Below the pieces are notes generated by a model. The model worked only from the letters and a program-made list of their open reading frames with translations, was not told the origin of the DNA and did no database searches. A DNA stretch of 64,000 nucleotides, taken from positions 5,332,001-5,396,000 of the forward strand of contig NZ_CP112880.1 in the NCBI RefSeq assembly GCF_028747205.1. Reading direction: 5' to 3'. Both the position numbers and the translations under genes were made by a program. Below are positions 51,079-59,199 of the stretch, piece by piece. The stretch comes from Streptomyces sp. CA-278952. Its GTDB lineage: Bacteria; Actinomycetota; Actinomycetes; Streptomycetales; Streptomycetaceae. Numbering within the stretch: the first letter of the stretch is position 1; each line of letters starts with the position of its first letter.

Positions 51079-52482
51079 ATGTACGTCTCCCGCGTGCGCG
51101 TCGAGAACATCAAGTCGTTCCACGGTCCGCGCGTCGTCGACCTGACCCTGACCCGCCCGGACGGTTCGCACGCCGGCTGGACGGTCCTCGCGGGACGGAA
51201 CGGCTCGGGAAAGACGACGCTGCTTCGGGCGCTGGCCCTGGCCCTGAGCGGGCCCGGTGCGGCTCGCAGCCTGATGCCCGACTTCGACAACTGGCTAGCA
51301 CGGGGCACGTCCGTGGGACGAGCGCAGGTATCGATCACGAGAGATACGGACTACGACCGGTTCACCACCGGGCGGCCTCCGCGCGCGGGTTTCGTGGCCG
51401 GTCTGACCTGGCGGGCACAACGGGGCGATGCTTCGGGCCCCAGGGCCTTCTTCAGGCGAGGGAGCCAGCCGTCGCTGGAGGAGATCCGCTACACCGACGC
51501 ACAGAGCAGCACGGCCCAACGAGGCCCCTGGGCCGATAATCCGGTGGGGTGGTTCTGCGCCGGCTACGGGCCGTTCCGTCGGATGGCAGGCGGTTCGGGA
51601 AACGTCCAGCGCCTCATGATGGCTTCCGGCCCGGTCGCCCGGCAGGCGAGCCTCTTTCACGAGGACGCCTCGCTTGCCGAGGGGGTGACCTGGTTGATCG
51701 ACCAGCATTTGCGAGCGCTGGAGGGTCGGCCCGGCGCTGTTGCTCTGAAGGCCGCCGCGCTGGCTATCCTGAAGGACGGTCTGCTTCCGGACGGGTACGA
51801 GATCGGTGACGTCGACTCCGACGGGCTGTGGGTCAGACGGGACGGCCACTGGTTCCCCCTCAGCGAGATGAGCGACGGATTCCGCACGGTGGCCGCACTG
51901 GTGGTGGACATCCTCAAACAGATCCAGGACGCCTTCGGAGATCTCACCTCGGAGGACGTGGAGAACGAGACCGTCATCAACAACGCTCCGGGCGTCGTGA
52001 TCATCGATGAGATAGACGCTCACCTGCACGTCTCCTGGCAGCGCCGCATCGGACCCTGGCTGACCACGCATTTCCCCAACATCCAGTTCATCGTGACGAC
52101 CCACAGCCCGTACATCTGCCAGGCTGCCGACCCCGGCGGCCTGATCCGGCTGCCGGGTGTCGGGGAAGACGCCTTGCCCGAGGTCGTATCGGAAGACCTG
52201 TACGAGCGGGTCGTCTACGGCAGCGGTGACGACGCGGTTCTCTCGGAACTCTTCGGGCTCGACACTCCGTACTCGGAGCAGGCCGAGCACGTCCGTGCCG
52301 AATTCATGGCGCTTGAATCCAGGGTGTACGAGGGGGACACGTCGTACGAGACGTTTGAGCGCTACATGCGGCTCAAGGATCTGCTCACCAGTTCCCCGGC
52401 CGCAAGGGTCGAGGAAACCTCGGCCCAACTCCGGCGCATTGTTCAGGAGATCAGGGACGGAGAGGCCGGCGAGGCGGGGTGA
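51079..52482 (+). CDS. ptuA-like: AAA/ABC-type ATPase, PtuA-like component of a Septu-type system
   Basis: 467 aa from ATG 51079; GTG 51013 is an in-frame alternative. RecF/SMC-type ATPase: VSRVRVENIKSFHGPRVVDL, Walker A AGRNGSGKTTLL (about 40), the conserved CAGYGPFRRMAGG, a degenerate ABC signature LSEMSDGFRTV, Walker B GVVIIDEIDAHLHVSWQRRI and the switch His in VTTHSPYICQAA. It is coupled by a 4-bp overlap to an HNH nuclease gene. ATPase + HNH is the defining composition of Septu (PtuA-PtuB) anti-phage systems and of retron effectors; no reverse transcriptase is present. It presumably senses phage and gates the nuclease. Confidence 0.82.
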   Translation: MYVSRVRVENIKSFHGPRVVDLTLTRPDGSHAGWTVLAGRNGSGKTTLLRALALALSGPGAARSLMPDFDNWLARGTSVGRAQVSITRDTDYDRFTTGRPPRAGFVAGLTWRAQRGDASGPRAFFRRGSQPSLEEIRYTDAQSSTAQRGPWADNPVGWFCAGYGPFRRMAGGSGNVQRLMMASGPVARQASLFHEDASLAEGVTWLIDQHLRALEGRPGAVALKAAALAILKDGLLPDGYEIGDVDSDGLWVRRDGHWFPLSEMSDGFRTVAALVVDILKQIQDAFGDLTSEDVENETVINNAPGVVIIDEIDAHLHVSWQRRIGPWLTTHFPNIQFIVTTHSPYICQAADPGGLIRLPGVGEDALPEVVSEDLYERVVYGSGDDAVLSELFGLDTPYSEQAEHVRAEFMALESRVYEGDTSYETFERYMRLKDLLTSSPAARVEETSAQLRRIVQEIRDGEAGEAG

Positions 52483-53237
52483 TCCGACTGGAGCGGGCCC
52501 AACTCCCCTCGGACACGGCGACTTATCTCAAGGTCTACACCGAACTGGTCGAGCAGGCGAGCGAAGCCGACCGCAAGGAGACAGCCGCCGACCTATGGAC
52601 CCACACCACGGTCCGTCGACGGGTGCGTGACGGTCTCATGGTCACCCTCGCCGATATGGCTCCCGGCCACCAGCGCTGCATGTACTGCGGTGACAGCCAG
52701 GGCACGGACATCGACCACTTCGAGCCGAAGAGCCTTGCTCCGCTCCGCACCTTCGAGTGGCTCAACCACTTGTTGGCCTGCGCGTACTGCAACAGCAACC
52801 AGAAGCGGAACAGCTTCCCTCGATCCGAAGCTGACGGTAGCCCGCTACTTATTGACCCCACGCTCCAGGACCCACTGGAGCACCTGCGGCTGGTCCTGCC
52901 GGTGTGTACGTACAAAGGACTGACGCCCCAGGGCGACGCGTGCATAGCCGTGTTCGGACTCAACTCCCGAGGCGTCCTCGTCGACGGCCGCAGAACGGCG
53001 TACGGAACCGCCAAGCAGTCGGTCGAGCTGTGGCGGATCGCCACGGACCGGGGCCAGCATGACAAGGCGGCGGAGATCGTCCGGTTGGCGTGGAACCGTC
53101 CGCTCGCGGATGTCCTGGCAGGGATGTTCCATCAGGCCTACCACCACGCTGCCGCGTTACTGTTCGTTGGCGAGGAGGAGACCCTCGGGCTGCTCCGGGA
53201 CCGGGACCTGCGCGCGGCGTTCCTTTCCCGCGCCTGA
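52479..53237 (+). CDS. ptuB-like: HNH endonuclease, PtuB-like component of a Septu-type system
   Basis: 252 aa, starting at the GTG that overlaps the ATPase stop (GTGA). The HNH site is at residues 65-115: the zinc knuckle CMYCGD, catalytic IDHFEPKSLAPLR, and the second knuckle CAYCNSNQKRNSFP with the terminal Asn. A C-terminal helical region (AEIVRLAWNRPLADVLAGMF) follows. Size and motif layout fit PtuB/retron HNH effectors, which cut DNA or RNA on activation by the ATPase. Neither gene shows repeats or IS elements at its borders. The pair is next to an XRE/DUF397 regulator module. Confidence 0.84.
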   Translation: MIRLERAQLPSDTATYLKVYTELVEQASEADRKETAADLWTHTTVRRRVRDGLMVTLADMAPGHQRCMYCGDSQGTDIDHFEPKSLAPLRTFEWLNHLLACAYCNSNQKRNSFPRSEADGSPLLIDPTLQDPLEHLRLVLPVCTYKGLTPQGDACIAVFGLNSRGVLVDGRRTAYGTAKQSVELWRIATDRGQHDKAAEIVRLAWNRPLADVLAGMFHQAYHHAAALLFVGEEETLGLLRDRDLRAAFLSRA

Positions 53238-53294
53238 CTCCGTTCGGCGGCCCCGGCCGCGTGTGCCGGCGGGGCCGCTCCAGGAGAGGGGCGA

Positions 53295-53519
53295 TCAGGC
53301 GGAGAAGTCGGCGTTCTTGATCGCGGTGACGAACGACGACCAGCCGTCTGCGGAGAAGGCGATGGCCGGGCCTGCGGGGGCTTTGCTGTCGCGGACGGGG
53401 ACGGTGGTGTGGCCGTCCGCGACCTCAAGGCACTCGCCGTTGGCCCCGCCGCTGTAGCTGGACTTGCGCCATCCGGTCAGGCTCGCGCTGTCAGCGATGC
53501 TGGGCTCGGTGATGTGCAT
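53295..53519 (-). CDS. DUF397 protein
   Basis: 74 aa from ATG 53519. Typical DUF397: LTGWRKSSYSGGANGECLEV, VPVRDSKAPAGPAIAFSADG, WSSFVTAIKNADFSA. DUF397 proteins are paired with XRE/DUF5753 regulators in Streptomyces. Some pairs behave as toxin-antitoxin-like or developmental switches. Its start lies 29 bp inside the XRE gene, so the two are co-transcribed. Confidence 0.92.
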   Translation of the reverse strand: MHITEPSIADSASLTGWRKSSYSGGANGECLEVADGHTTVPVRDSKAPAGPAIAFSADGWSSFVTAIKNADFSA

Positions 53520-54336
53520 GTTCGTGCTCCTCCGCGATGCTTCTGACCAGCGCCACCGACTCGTGCCGTGGAGCCGCGTCACTCAGGGCGAGAGTGTAGG
53601 AGGTGTGACAGGCGGCAACCAGCGCCGGATCATCCAACAGGCACCCGTTCTGAAGGCCCTCGATATAGGCCATTGGGGCCGCGTCCGCGAAGTACAACAG
53701 ATAGACCATGCCCTCTAGGAGCGCGTGCGCTCCGGAAGAGAGAGGCAGCACATGCAGGCGTACGCGACCGGAGTCGCCCATGTCCGCCACCTTGTGGAGT
53801 TGCTCCGCCATCACCTGCGGTCCGCCGACACGACGCCGGAGCGCGCCCTCGTCGAGTAGGACCCACGCCTCCGGAGCTGACGGGCTGTCGAGCAGCAAGC
53901 CTCGCTTGGCACGGCTGACAACCAGTTCGTCAAGTTCCTCCGCGCAGTAGTTCGGGCGGTATGCCTCGAACACGGCCCGCGAGTACGCCTTCGTCTGAAG
54001 CAGCCCAGGGATGAGCGAACCGCCGTACTGGCGGATCGCGCTGGCCTCCCGCTCCAGCTCGGCGACCACACCGAAGTAGTGCGCGAACGCCGGGTCCAGA
54101 TCCTCCAACCACCGAGCGAAGAACCCGTCCGTGTTCAGCGCCCGGTCGATCCGCCGCGCATCGTCCGGGTTCGGCAGCCGCCGCCCCGCCTCGAAGTGGC
54201 TGATGAGCGTGGGCGAGCAGACGACCTGTTCGGCCAGTGCCTCCTGCGTCAGCCCCGCCGCGATGCGCCGCAGCTTCAGCTCCTCGCCGTACTTCTCCCG
54301 TGCCGTACGCGGCCTGCCGTTTGCTTTCATCCGCAC
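53491..54336 (-). CDS. XRE-family HTH regulator with DUF5753 domain
   Basis: 281 aa from GTG 54336 (GAGGAG just upstream; ATG 54330 is also possible). HTH at about 15-70 (RRIAAGLTQEALAEQVVCSP, then TLISHFEAGRRLPNPDDARR), followed by DUF5753 (FGVVAELEREASAIRQYGGS, then LIPGLLQTKAYSRAVFEAYR, and DSGRVRLHVLPLSSGAHALL). It forms an operon with DUF397 and is divergent from the small genes at 54474/54788. The arrangement mirrors the left-end module at 1-882. Confidence 0.93.
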   Translation of the reverse strand: MRMKANGRPRTAREKYGEELKLRRIAAGLTQEALAEQVVCSPTLISHFEAGRRLPNPDDARRIDRALNTDGFFARWLEDLDPAFAHYFGVVAELEREASAIRQYGGSLIPGLLQTKAYSRAVFEAYRPNYCAEELDELVVSRAKRGLLLDSPSAPEAWVLLDEGALRRRVGGPQVMAEQLHKVADMGDSGRVRLHVLPLSSGAHALLEGMVYLLYFADAAPMAYIEGLQNGCLLDDPALVAACHTSYTLALSDAAPRHESVALVRSIAEEHEHAHHRAQHR

Positions 54337-54386
54337 GCAACTCCTCGACCTGACCGGTGTGCTGTCATGCCCGGCCCCCTGGAAGC

Positions 54387-54434
54387 GTAGCGACCTTTGA
54401 CCTCACTCTGTGATGGGTTCGCTACAGAAAGAAG
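54387..54434. promoter_or_regulatory. Promoter/operator of the second XRE module
   Basis: GTAGCGACC (54387-54395) and GGTTCGCTAC (54416-54425) form an imperfect inverted repeat. CTGTGA..GG.TCGCTAC....GAAG (54408-54434) repeats the element at 476-502. It lies in the divergent gap 54337-54473. Confidence 0.5.
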
Positions 54435-54473
54435 CGGCCCCGCACTTCGACGCATCCTGAGAAAGCAGGCCCC

Positions 54474-54791
54474 ATGAAGCCCTCCCTCGCCCGGCTCCTG
54501 GAGCCGGCGCTGAGCTTCCTGATCCCCGCACCACGCAAACCGCACTCCGTGGAGCCGTACCTCTACCCCTACTCGTGCGCCTACGTCGGCGGGCCCACCG
54601 TCTACCGCACCAGCGAGCGTCCTCCGCGCGGCGAGGACAGTCCGCTCGTGCGCCCCTACTTCGTGGCGCACGAGCGGCGTGCGGCCGAGGAGCGGGCGGC
54701 CGGGGCGAGGCGGCGGCGCAAGCGGAGCGGGGCGCTGCTGATCGCAGCCCGCGACGTTCATCTCGGCCGGGTGGGCGGGGTCGTGGCATGA
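54474..54791 (+). CDS. Small conserved protein of the XRE module
   Basis: 105 aa from ATG 54474. Middle block HSVEPYLYPYSCAYVGGPTV, then RPYFVAHERRAAEERAAGAR; the C-terminal third is strongly basic. I recognise no domain; no signal peptide or membrane helix. Its stop overlaps the start of the next gene (ATGA). It may be a nucleic-acid-binding or accessory protein of the regulator module, but there is no direct support. Confidence 0.65.
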   Translation: MKPSLARLLEPALSFLIPAPRKPHSVEPYLYPYSCAYVGGPTVYRTSERPPRGEDSPLVRPYFVAHERRAAEERAAGARRRRKRSGALLIAARDVHLGRVGGVVA

Positions 54792-55159
54792 GGCTGAGCA
54801 GCGAACACGCCGACCGTGCCGAAGCCCCCGCGATGCGGCTGCTGCCGTGGACGGGCACGGGCGGAAAGCCCTGTTACGTCGTCGGGGACGGCACCGGCCA
54901 TGTCTCGCGGATGGCCGACGACGTCGAGAGCATCCAACTGGACATGGCGGACGAACTCCTCGGGCACGCCGCCGATCTACTGACCGGCGAGGAGACCGTT
55001 ACCGGTCAGCAGGTCCGGTTCCTCGCCGACCGGCTGACGGAGTCCCTGCGACAGATCGTGCGCATCGCGGAGAGCCGCGGCTCACGGCTCGACGCGCTCC
55101 TGCCGGACCGGCTCGAAACGGCTGCGGAGGGAGGTGCGCGGACCGAAGACCCTCGGTGA
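54788..55159 (+). CDS. Paralogue of the small protein at 538
   Basis: 123 aa. It starts MRLSSEHADRAEAPAMRLLP, and an internal Met at residue 16 corresponds to the start region of the 538 copy. Shared block LLPWTGTGGKPCYVVGDGTG, then HVSRMADDVESIQLDMADEL, and a second helical block (VRFLADRLTESLRQIVRIAE). The single Cys in PCYVVG is conserved in both. It is in an operon with 54474 and divergent from XRE/DUF5753. Function unknown. Confidence 0.75.
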   Translation: MRLSSEHADRAEAPAMRLLPWTGTGGKPCYVVGDGTGHVSRMADDVESIQLDMADELLGHAADLLTGEETVTGQQVRFLADRLTESLRQIVRIAESRGSRLDALLPDRLETAAEGGARTEDPR

Positions 55160-55171
55160 GCGGCGACCCGC

Positions 55172-56344
55172 TCACCGGCGCGCGGCCAGCACCGCCGCAA
55201 GGCCCTCCCGCAGATCGGCGACGAAGAATGCGGGCATCTCCAGCGACGGGAAATGTCCTCCGGCCTCGGGTGACCGCCACCGCACGATGTTCCGGTACCG
55301 CTCCTGGGCCCACGGGCGCGGTGTCTTGTCGATGTCGCGGGGGTACATGGTGATCGCCGCCGGGACATCGACCCGGAGTTCGGGGTCCAGCGAGTTGTGG
55401 CTCTCGTAGTAGATGCGGGCCGCCGACGCACCCGTCCGCGTGAGCCAGTACAGGGTGACGTTGTCGAGGATGCGGTCCCGGGAGATGGTCTCGAACGGGC
55501 TGTCCTCGGTGTCCGACCACTCGGCGAACTTGTCCAGGATCCAGGCGAGCAGCCCGACCGGTGAGTCGACGAGCGCGTAGCCGGTGGTCTGCGGCCGGGT
55601 CGCCTGCTGCTTGGCGTAGGCCGCGCGGTGGCGCCAGAAATGGTGGGTCTCCTCGGTCCACCTGCGCTCGGTCTCCGTCAGGCCGTCCGTGGTCAGGCCT
55701 GGCGGGGCCTCCGCGAACGTGGAGTGGACGCCGAGCACGTGATCGGGGAACCTGCCGCCCAGAACCGTGGTGATGTTGCCGCCCCAGTCGCCGCCATGGG
55801 CCAGGAAGGTGTGGTAGTCGAGCCTCCCCATCAGCTCCACCCACGCGGCAGCGATCTCCTCCGTGCCCCACCCGGTGGTGGTCGGCTTGCCGCTGAAACC
55901 GAAGCCCGGCAGCGACGGGGCCACGACATGGAACGCCGGCGCTTCCACGTCCTCCGGATCTGCCAACTCGTCCATGACGTGCAGGAATTCGGCGACGCTG
56001 CCCGGCCAGCCGTGCGTCAGGAGCAGCGGGGTGGCGTCCGGGCGCGTGGACCGGCGGTGCAGGAAGTGGATACCCAGGCCGTCGATGACCGTACGGAACT
56101 GGCCCATGCGGTTGAGGCGCTCCTCGAACGACCGCCAGTCGTACCCGGTGCGCCAGTACGCCACGACGTCGATCAGGTCGGCGAGCGGAACGCCCTGGTC
56201 CCATCGGCGAGGGCCGGGCGGGGCGTCCTGCACGGTCTCGGCCTCCGGTAGTCGAGCCGCGGCCAGTCTTGCCCGCAGATCGTCGAGGTCGGCGTCGGTC
56301 GCGTGGGTCTCGTAGGCGTGGACGTCGCTGTGCGGGCGGGGCAT
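55172..56344 (-). CDS. Epoxide hydrolase with EHN N-terminal domain
   Basis: 390 aa from ATG 56344, with AGGAGG 5 nt upstream. An EHN lid domain (residues 1-110, including WDQGVPLADLIDVVAYWRTG) precedes the alpha/beta hydrolase core. HGW motif in LLTHGWPGS; nucleophile Asp in AHGGDWGGNI (about 184); catalytic His in AGGHFPSLE (about 363); acid Glu/Asp in the same C-terminal region. It opens epoxides to diols in the cytoplasm. It is divergent from a CGNR regulator with two repeated boxes between, so it is probably under that regulator. Confidence 0.9.
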   Translation of the reverse strand: MPRPHSDVHAYETHATDADLDDLRARLAAARLPEAETVQDAPPGPRRWDQGVPLADLIDVVAYWRTGYDWRSFEERLNRMGQFRTVIDGLGIHFLHRRSTRPDATPLLLTHGWPGSVAEFLHVMDELADPEDVEAPAFHVVAPSLPGFGFSGKPTTTGWGTEEIAAAWVELMGRLDYHTFLAHGGDWGGNITTVLGGRFPDHVLGVHSTFAEAPPGLTTDGLTETERRWTEETHHFWRHRAAYAKQQATRPQTTGYALVDSPVGLLAWILDKFAEWSDTEDSPFETISRDRILDNVTLYWLTRTGASAARIYYESHNSLDPELRVDVPAAITMYPRDIDKTPRPWAQERYRNIVRWRSPEAGGHFPSLEMPAFFVADLREGLAAVLAARR

Positions 56345-56431
56345 GGGGGCCTCCTGGTCATCGTGGGAGGCCGGCGCCGATCCATCGCGAACTCGTGCTG
56401 ATCCACCACCGAACCGGCGCCGACTCATCGT

Positions 56432-56491
56432 GAACCGGCTAAGACGGTTCTAACAGCTCCTCGCGAGATGTCGCAACCGGCTAAGGTGGTT
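56432..56491. promoter_or_regulatory. Two AACCGGCTAAG..GGTT boxes in the epoxide hydrolase/CGNR gap
   Basis: Box 1 GAACCGGCTAAGACGGTTC (56432-56450, GAACCG...CGGTTC) and box 2 AACCGGCTAAGGTGGTT (56475-56491, touching the CGNR start) are near-identical and about 43 bp apart, four helical turns. Box 2 contains AAGGTGG, which also serves as the ribosome site. Autoregulation by the CGNR protein is likely. Confidence 0.6.
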
Positions 56492-56493
56492 CC

Positions 56494-57057
56494 ATGTGTG
56501 CTGGCTTTCCTGACTTCCGCCTCGGCAACGTGCTCGCGACGAGCTTCACCGGGACCTTGTCGGAGCGTTTCGGCGACGCCGTGGAGCGCATCCCCGTTCC
56601 GCAACGGCTCGTCGACTGGCTGGCGGTGTACGGCCTCGTCGTGGACTCCTGCACCCCCGCCCAGCTCGACCTCGCCCGGGAGCTGAGGGAGTCGATCCAC
56701 GCCGCCGCGACGGCCGCCGCGCTGCACGAGCCCCTTCCCGCCGCCGCGGTCCAGGTCATCGGCGACCGCAGCATCGCGGGGCGGGCTGCGGCGGTCCTGA
56801 CACCTGGCGGAGAGCGGCGATGGCAGCTCGACTCCTCCTCCGTGGAGGACGCCCTCAGCGTGGTCGCCGCCGACGCGGTCGACATCATCTCGGGCGAACG
56901 GGACGGAAAGCTGGCCCTGTGCGCTTCCCCGACCTGCCGGGCCGCCTTCTTCGACACCAGCCAGAGCCGTACGCGTAAATGGTGCGACATGAACACCTGC
57001 GGGAATCGCCAGAAGAAGGCGCGCTTCAACGCCGGCCGGCGCGAGAACCCCAGTTGA
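56494..57057 (+). CDS. CGNR zinc-finger / ABATE-domain regulator
   Basis: 187 aa. The N-terminal ABATE region (FRLGNVLATSFTGTLSERFG, then VDWLAVYGLVVDSCTPAQLD) is followed by the C-terminal CGNR finger: CASPTCRAAFFDTSQSRTRK, WCDMNTCGNRQKKARF, with Cys ligands and the CGNR signature. Such proteins are putative stress transcription factors. The ATG at 56494 touches box 2 of the operator. Its last 32 bp overlap the convergent DUF6584 gene. Confidence 0.9.
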   Translation: MCAGFPDFRLGNVLATSFTGTLSERFGDAVERIPVPQRLVDWLAVYGLVVDSCTPAQLDLARELRESIHAAATAAALHEPLPAAAVQVIGDRSIAGRAAAVLTPGGERRWQLDSSSVEDALSVVAADAVDIISGERDGKLALCASPTCRAAFFDTSQSRTRKWCDMNTCGNRQKKARFNAGRRENPS

Positions 57058-57352
57058 GAGCCGACCTCCCTTGCGGATCGCGCCAGGCAACGGCCTGCAT
57101 CCGGCGTACGGGATCGGCGTACCGCTTCTCGAAAGCGATCGTCTCCTCGGGGGTGCGGTCCTCCTCCAGGTACATCCAGCGTCCGGCTTCGGCGGCGTCG
57201 CCGTACAGGCGGTAGACGGCGGCCAGGCGACGACGGGGAGCCGGTGCGTGCGGGTAGGAGGAGACCAGTCCGCGCAGACGCTGCCTCGCCACCGGTATCC
57301 GGCCGGCGGCGAGGTCCGCGTCCACGCGGGCCAGGGTGACGTTCAGGGGCAT
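57026..57352 (-). CDS. DUF6584 protein (TPR-like)
   Basis: 108 aa. Helical, with a TPR-like pattern: VTLARVDADLAAGRIPVARQ, LRGLVSSYPHAPAPRRRLAA, VYRLYGDAAEAGRWMYLEED, the usual shape of the actinobacterial DUF6584 family. The C-terminal tail overlaps the CGNR gene. Function unknown. Confidence 0.8.
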   Translation of the reverse strand: MPLNVTLARVDADLAAGRIPVARQRLRGLVSSYPHAPAPRRRLAAVYRLYGDAAEAGRWMYLEEDRTPEETIAFEKRYADPVRRMQAVAWRDPQGRSALNWGSRAGRR

Positions 57353-57397
57353 GGGGTCATCCTGGGGCCGGGCGAGCGGCGCCGGCGACCGAGTTGT

Positions 57398-59041
57398 TCA
57401 CACCGGTCGCCGCACCGGTTCGTGCGGTGCCTTCGGGTTCGAAGGGCCCTTCGCCTTCGGCGACATGAACAGCGTCGCCGCCAGCGCCAGGAGCAGCAGC
57501 CCCGCGCAGACGTACCCGCAGACCTGCACGCCGACCGCCATCGCCTCGCGGGCCGCCTGGGCCGCCGCTGCCGTACGAGGCTCCGAGGCGAGGGCGTCGA
57601 TCACCGATCCGGCGCTGTCCGTCACCACGCTCCCGAGCCGGTCCGCCTCGTCCGCCGCGACCCCGTCCCGGGTGAGCCGGTCGGTCATACCGGAGGCCAG
57701 GGTGCTGAAGAACAGCGTGGTCAGGAGGGCGATGCCGAGCGCCGACCCCAGCTCGCGAGCCGCGCTCTGGATGCCCGACGCCTGGCCTCCGCTCCGTTCC
57801 GGTACGTCCACGAGGACGATGTTGGTGACCTGCGCCGTGGCGAAGCCGACGCCGATCCCGTACACGAACAGCGCGAGGGCGATGAGCCACCAGGAACTGT
57901 CCGTGGAGGCGATCAGGGCGAGCATCGTCAGCCCGGCGGCCTCCAGGACCAGGCCGATCCGGACCTGTGCGAGCGCGGACACGGTCGCCGCCATCGGGAA
58001 ACTCGCCCCGGAGGCGGCGAAGCTGCCGACGGCCAGGGCGACGAGGGCGAGGCCCGCCTCGAACGCGCTGTAGCCGAGGGCGAACTGGAGCCAGAGCGGC
58101 AGCACCGCGATGATGCCGAACTCGCCGAGACCGACCATCAGGGTCACGAAGTTGCCGTTGCGGAACGAGCGGATGGAGAACAGCCCCACGTCCATCAGCG
58201 GCTCGTCGCCCGCCCGGCTCAGCGCGGTCTGTCTGCGCCAGAACACTCCCAGGGCCAGAACGGACAGGAGCAGGGCGACGAACACGGGCGAGAGCCCGCC
58301 GGACCAGGAGAAGCCCCCGATCTCCAGCGGCTCCGTCGTCAGCAGCCAGCCGTACGTGCGCCCCTCGATCAGGACGAACGCGAGAAGCCCCAGGCCCGCC
58401 GCCGACAGCACCGCGCCGACGCCGTCGATACGGCCCGGGGTGCGGGGCGAGGCGTCCAGGTACCGGAGCACCCCCGCCACGATGAGGGCGACCAGCGGGA
58501 TGTTGATGCCGAAGGCCCACCGCCAGGAGATGTCGGCGAGCCAACCGCCCAGCAGCGGGCCCACGGCCGCCGCCGCTCCGATGGTCGAGCCCCACACGGC
58601 GAACGCCTGGGCGCGCGCCCGTCCGGTGAACGTGGCGTTCAGCAGGGCGAGCGAGGTGGGCAGCATCATCGCTCCGCCGACGCCCTGGACGAACCGGGCG
58701 AGGATCAGCAGACCGCCGCCGGGGGCCAGCGCGGCCAGCAGGCTCGTCACGCCGAAGACGGCGAGGCCCAGCAGGAAGATCCGGCGTGCGCCGTACAGGT
58801 CGCTCAGGCGTCCGGTGACCAGCAGGAGCGCCGCGAACGTGATCGCGTACGACTCCTGGATCCACTGGGCTTCCGACGATCCGATGGAGAGGTCCTTGAT
58901 GATCGGCGCGAGGATCACGTTGACGATCGTCAGATCGACCACGATCAGGGCCACGCCGAGCGCCACCGCGACGAGGCCGAGCCACTGACGTGCTGTGGGC
59001 GGGGCTTCTGGGCCTTCTGGGGGTTCCGCTGATTCGGGCAC
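57398..59041 (-). CDS. DHA2-family (EmrB/QacA) MFS drug exporter, 14 TM
   Basis: 547 aa. Fourteen hydrophobic segments. TM1 motif D1 GVALIVVDLTIVNVILAPII; motif A in GRLSDLYGARRIFLLG; motif C region LPTSLALLNATFTGRARAQA, then GAAAAVGPLLGGWLADISWR. DHA2 pumps expel lipophilic cations or antibiotics with protons. It is divergent from a MarR repressor, with two identical-type palindromes in the 158-bp gap. Confidence 0.92.
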   Translation of the reverse strand: MPESAEPPEGPEAPPTARQWLGLVAVALGVALIVVDLTIVNVILAPIIKDLSIGSSEAQWIQESYAITFAALLLVTGRLSDLYGARRIFLLGLAVFGVTSLLAALAPGGGLLILARFVQGVGGAMMLPTSLALLNATFTGRARAQAFAVWGSTIGAAAAVGPLLGGWLADISWRWAFGINIPLVALIVAGVLRYLDASPRTPGRIDGVGAVLSAAGLGLLAFVLIEGRTYGWLLTTEPLEIGGFSWSGGLSPVFVALLLSVLALGVFWRRQTALSRAGDEPLMDVGLFSIRSFRNGNFVTLMVGLGEFGIIAVLPLWLQFALGYSAFEAGLALVALAVGSFAASGASFPMAATVSALAQVRIGLVLEAAGLTMLALIASTDSSWWLIALALFVYGIGVGFATAQVTNIVLVDVPERSGGQASGIQSAARELGSALGIALLTTLFFSTLASGMTDRLTRDGVAADEADRLGSVVTDSAGSVIDALASEPRTAAAAQAAREAMAVGVQVCGYVCAGLLLLALAATLFMSPKAKGPSNPKAPHEPVRRPV

Positions 59042-59062
59042 AGTGCTTCGACTCCAAGGTTA

Positions 59063-59096
59063 CTTTGCCGCAAAGGTAGGTAGCTTTGCGGCAAAG
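59063..59096. promoter_or_regulatory. Twin MarR operators CTTTGCCGCAAAG and CTTTGCGGCAAAG
   Basis: Two palindromes (59063-59075, 59084-59096), 21 bp centre to centre, two helical turns, both inside GGTA/TACC-like flanks. They overlap the promoter of the exporter and lie upstream of the MarR gene. Confidence 0.75.
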
Positions 59097-59199
59097 GTAA
59101 ATGTGGCGGGGTAAGTTGTCAAAGCAGACGGTGGGAGACGCGGCCGGAGGGGCAGCGGCGGCACGGGCACCGGAACCGGAAGAGAGCGGGGCAGCGCCA

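Noticed and set aside
51079..53237. ATPase/HNH pair as a retron
   Set aside because: No reverse transcriptase gene or msr/msd-like inverted repeats next to it.
59101..59199. ATG 59101 as start of the MarR gene
   Set aside because: The 33-codon extension has weak third-position GC and no ribosome site; ATG 59200 has GAGCGGGG upstream. A leaderless start at 59101 cannot be fully excluded.
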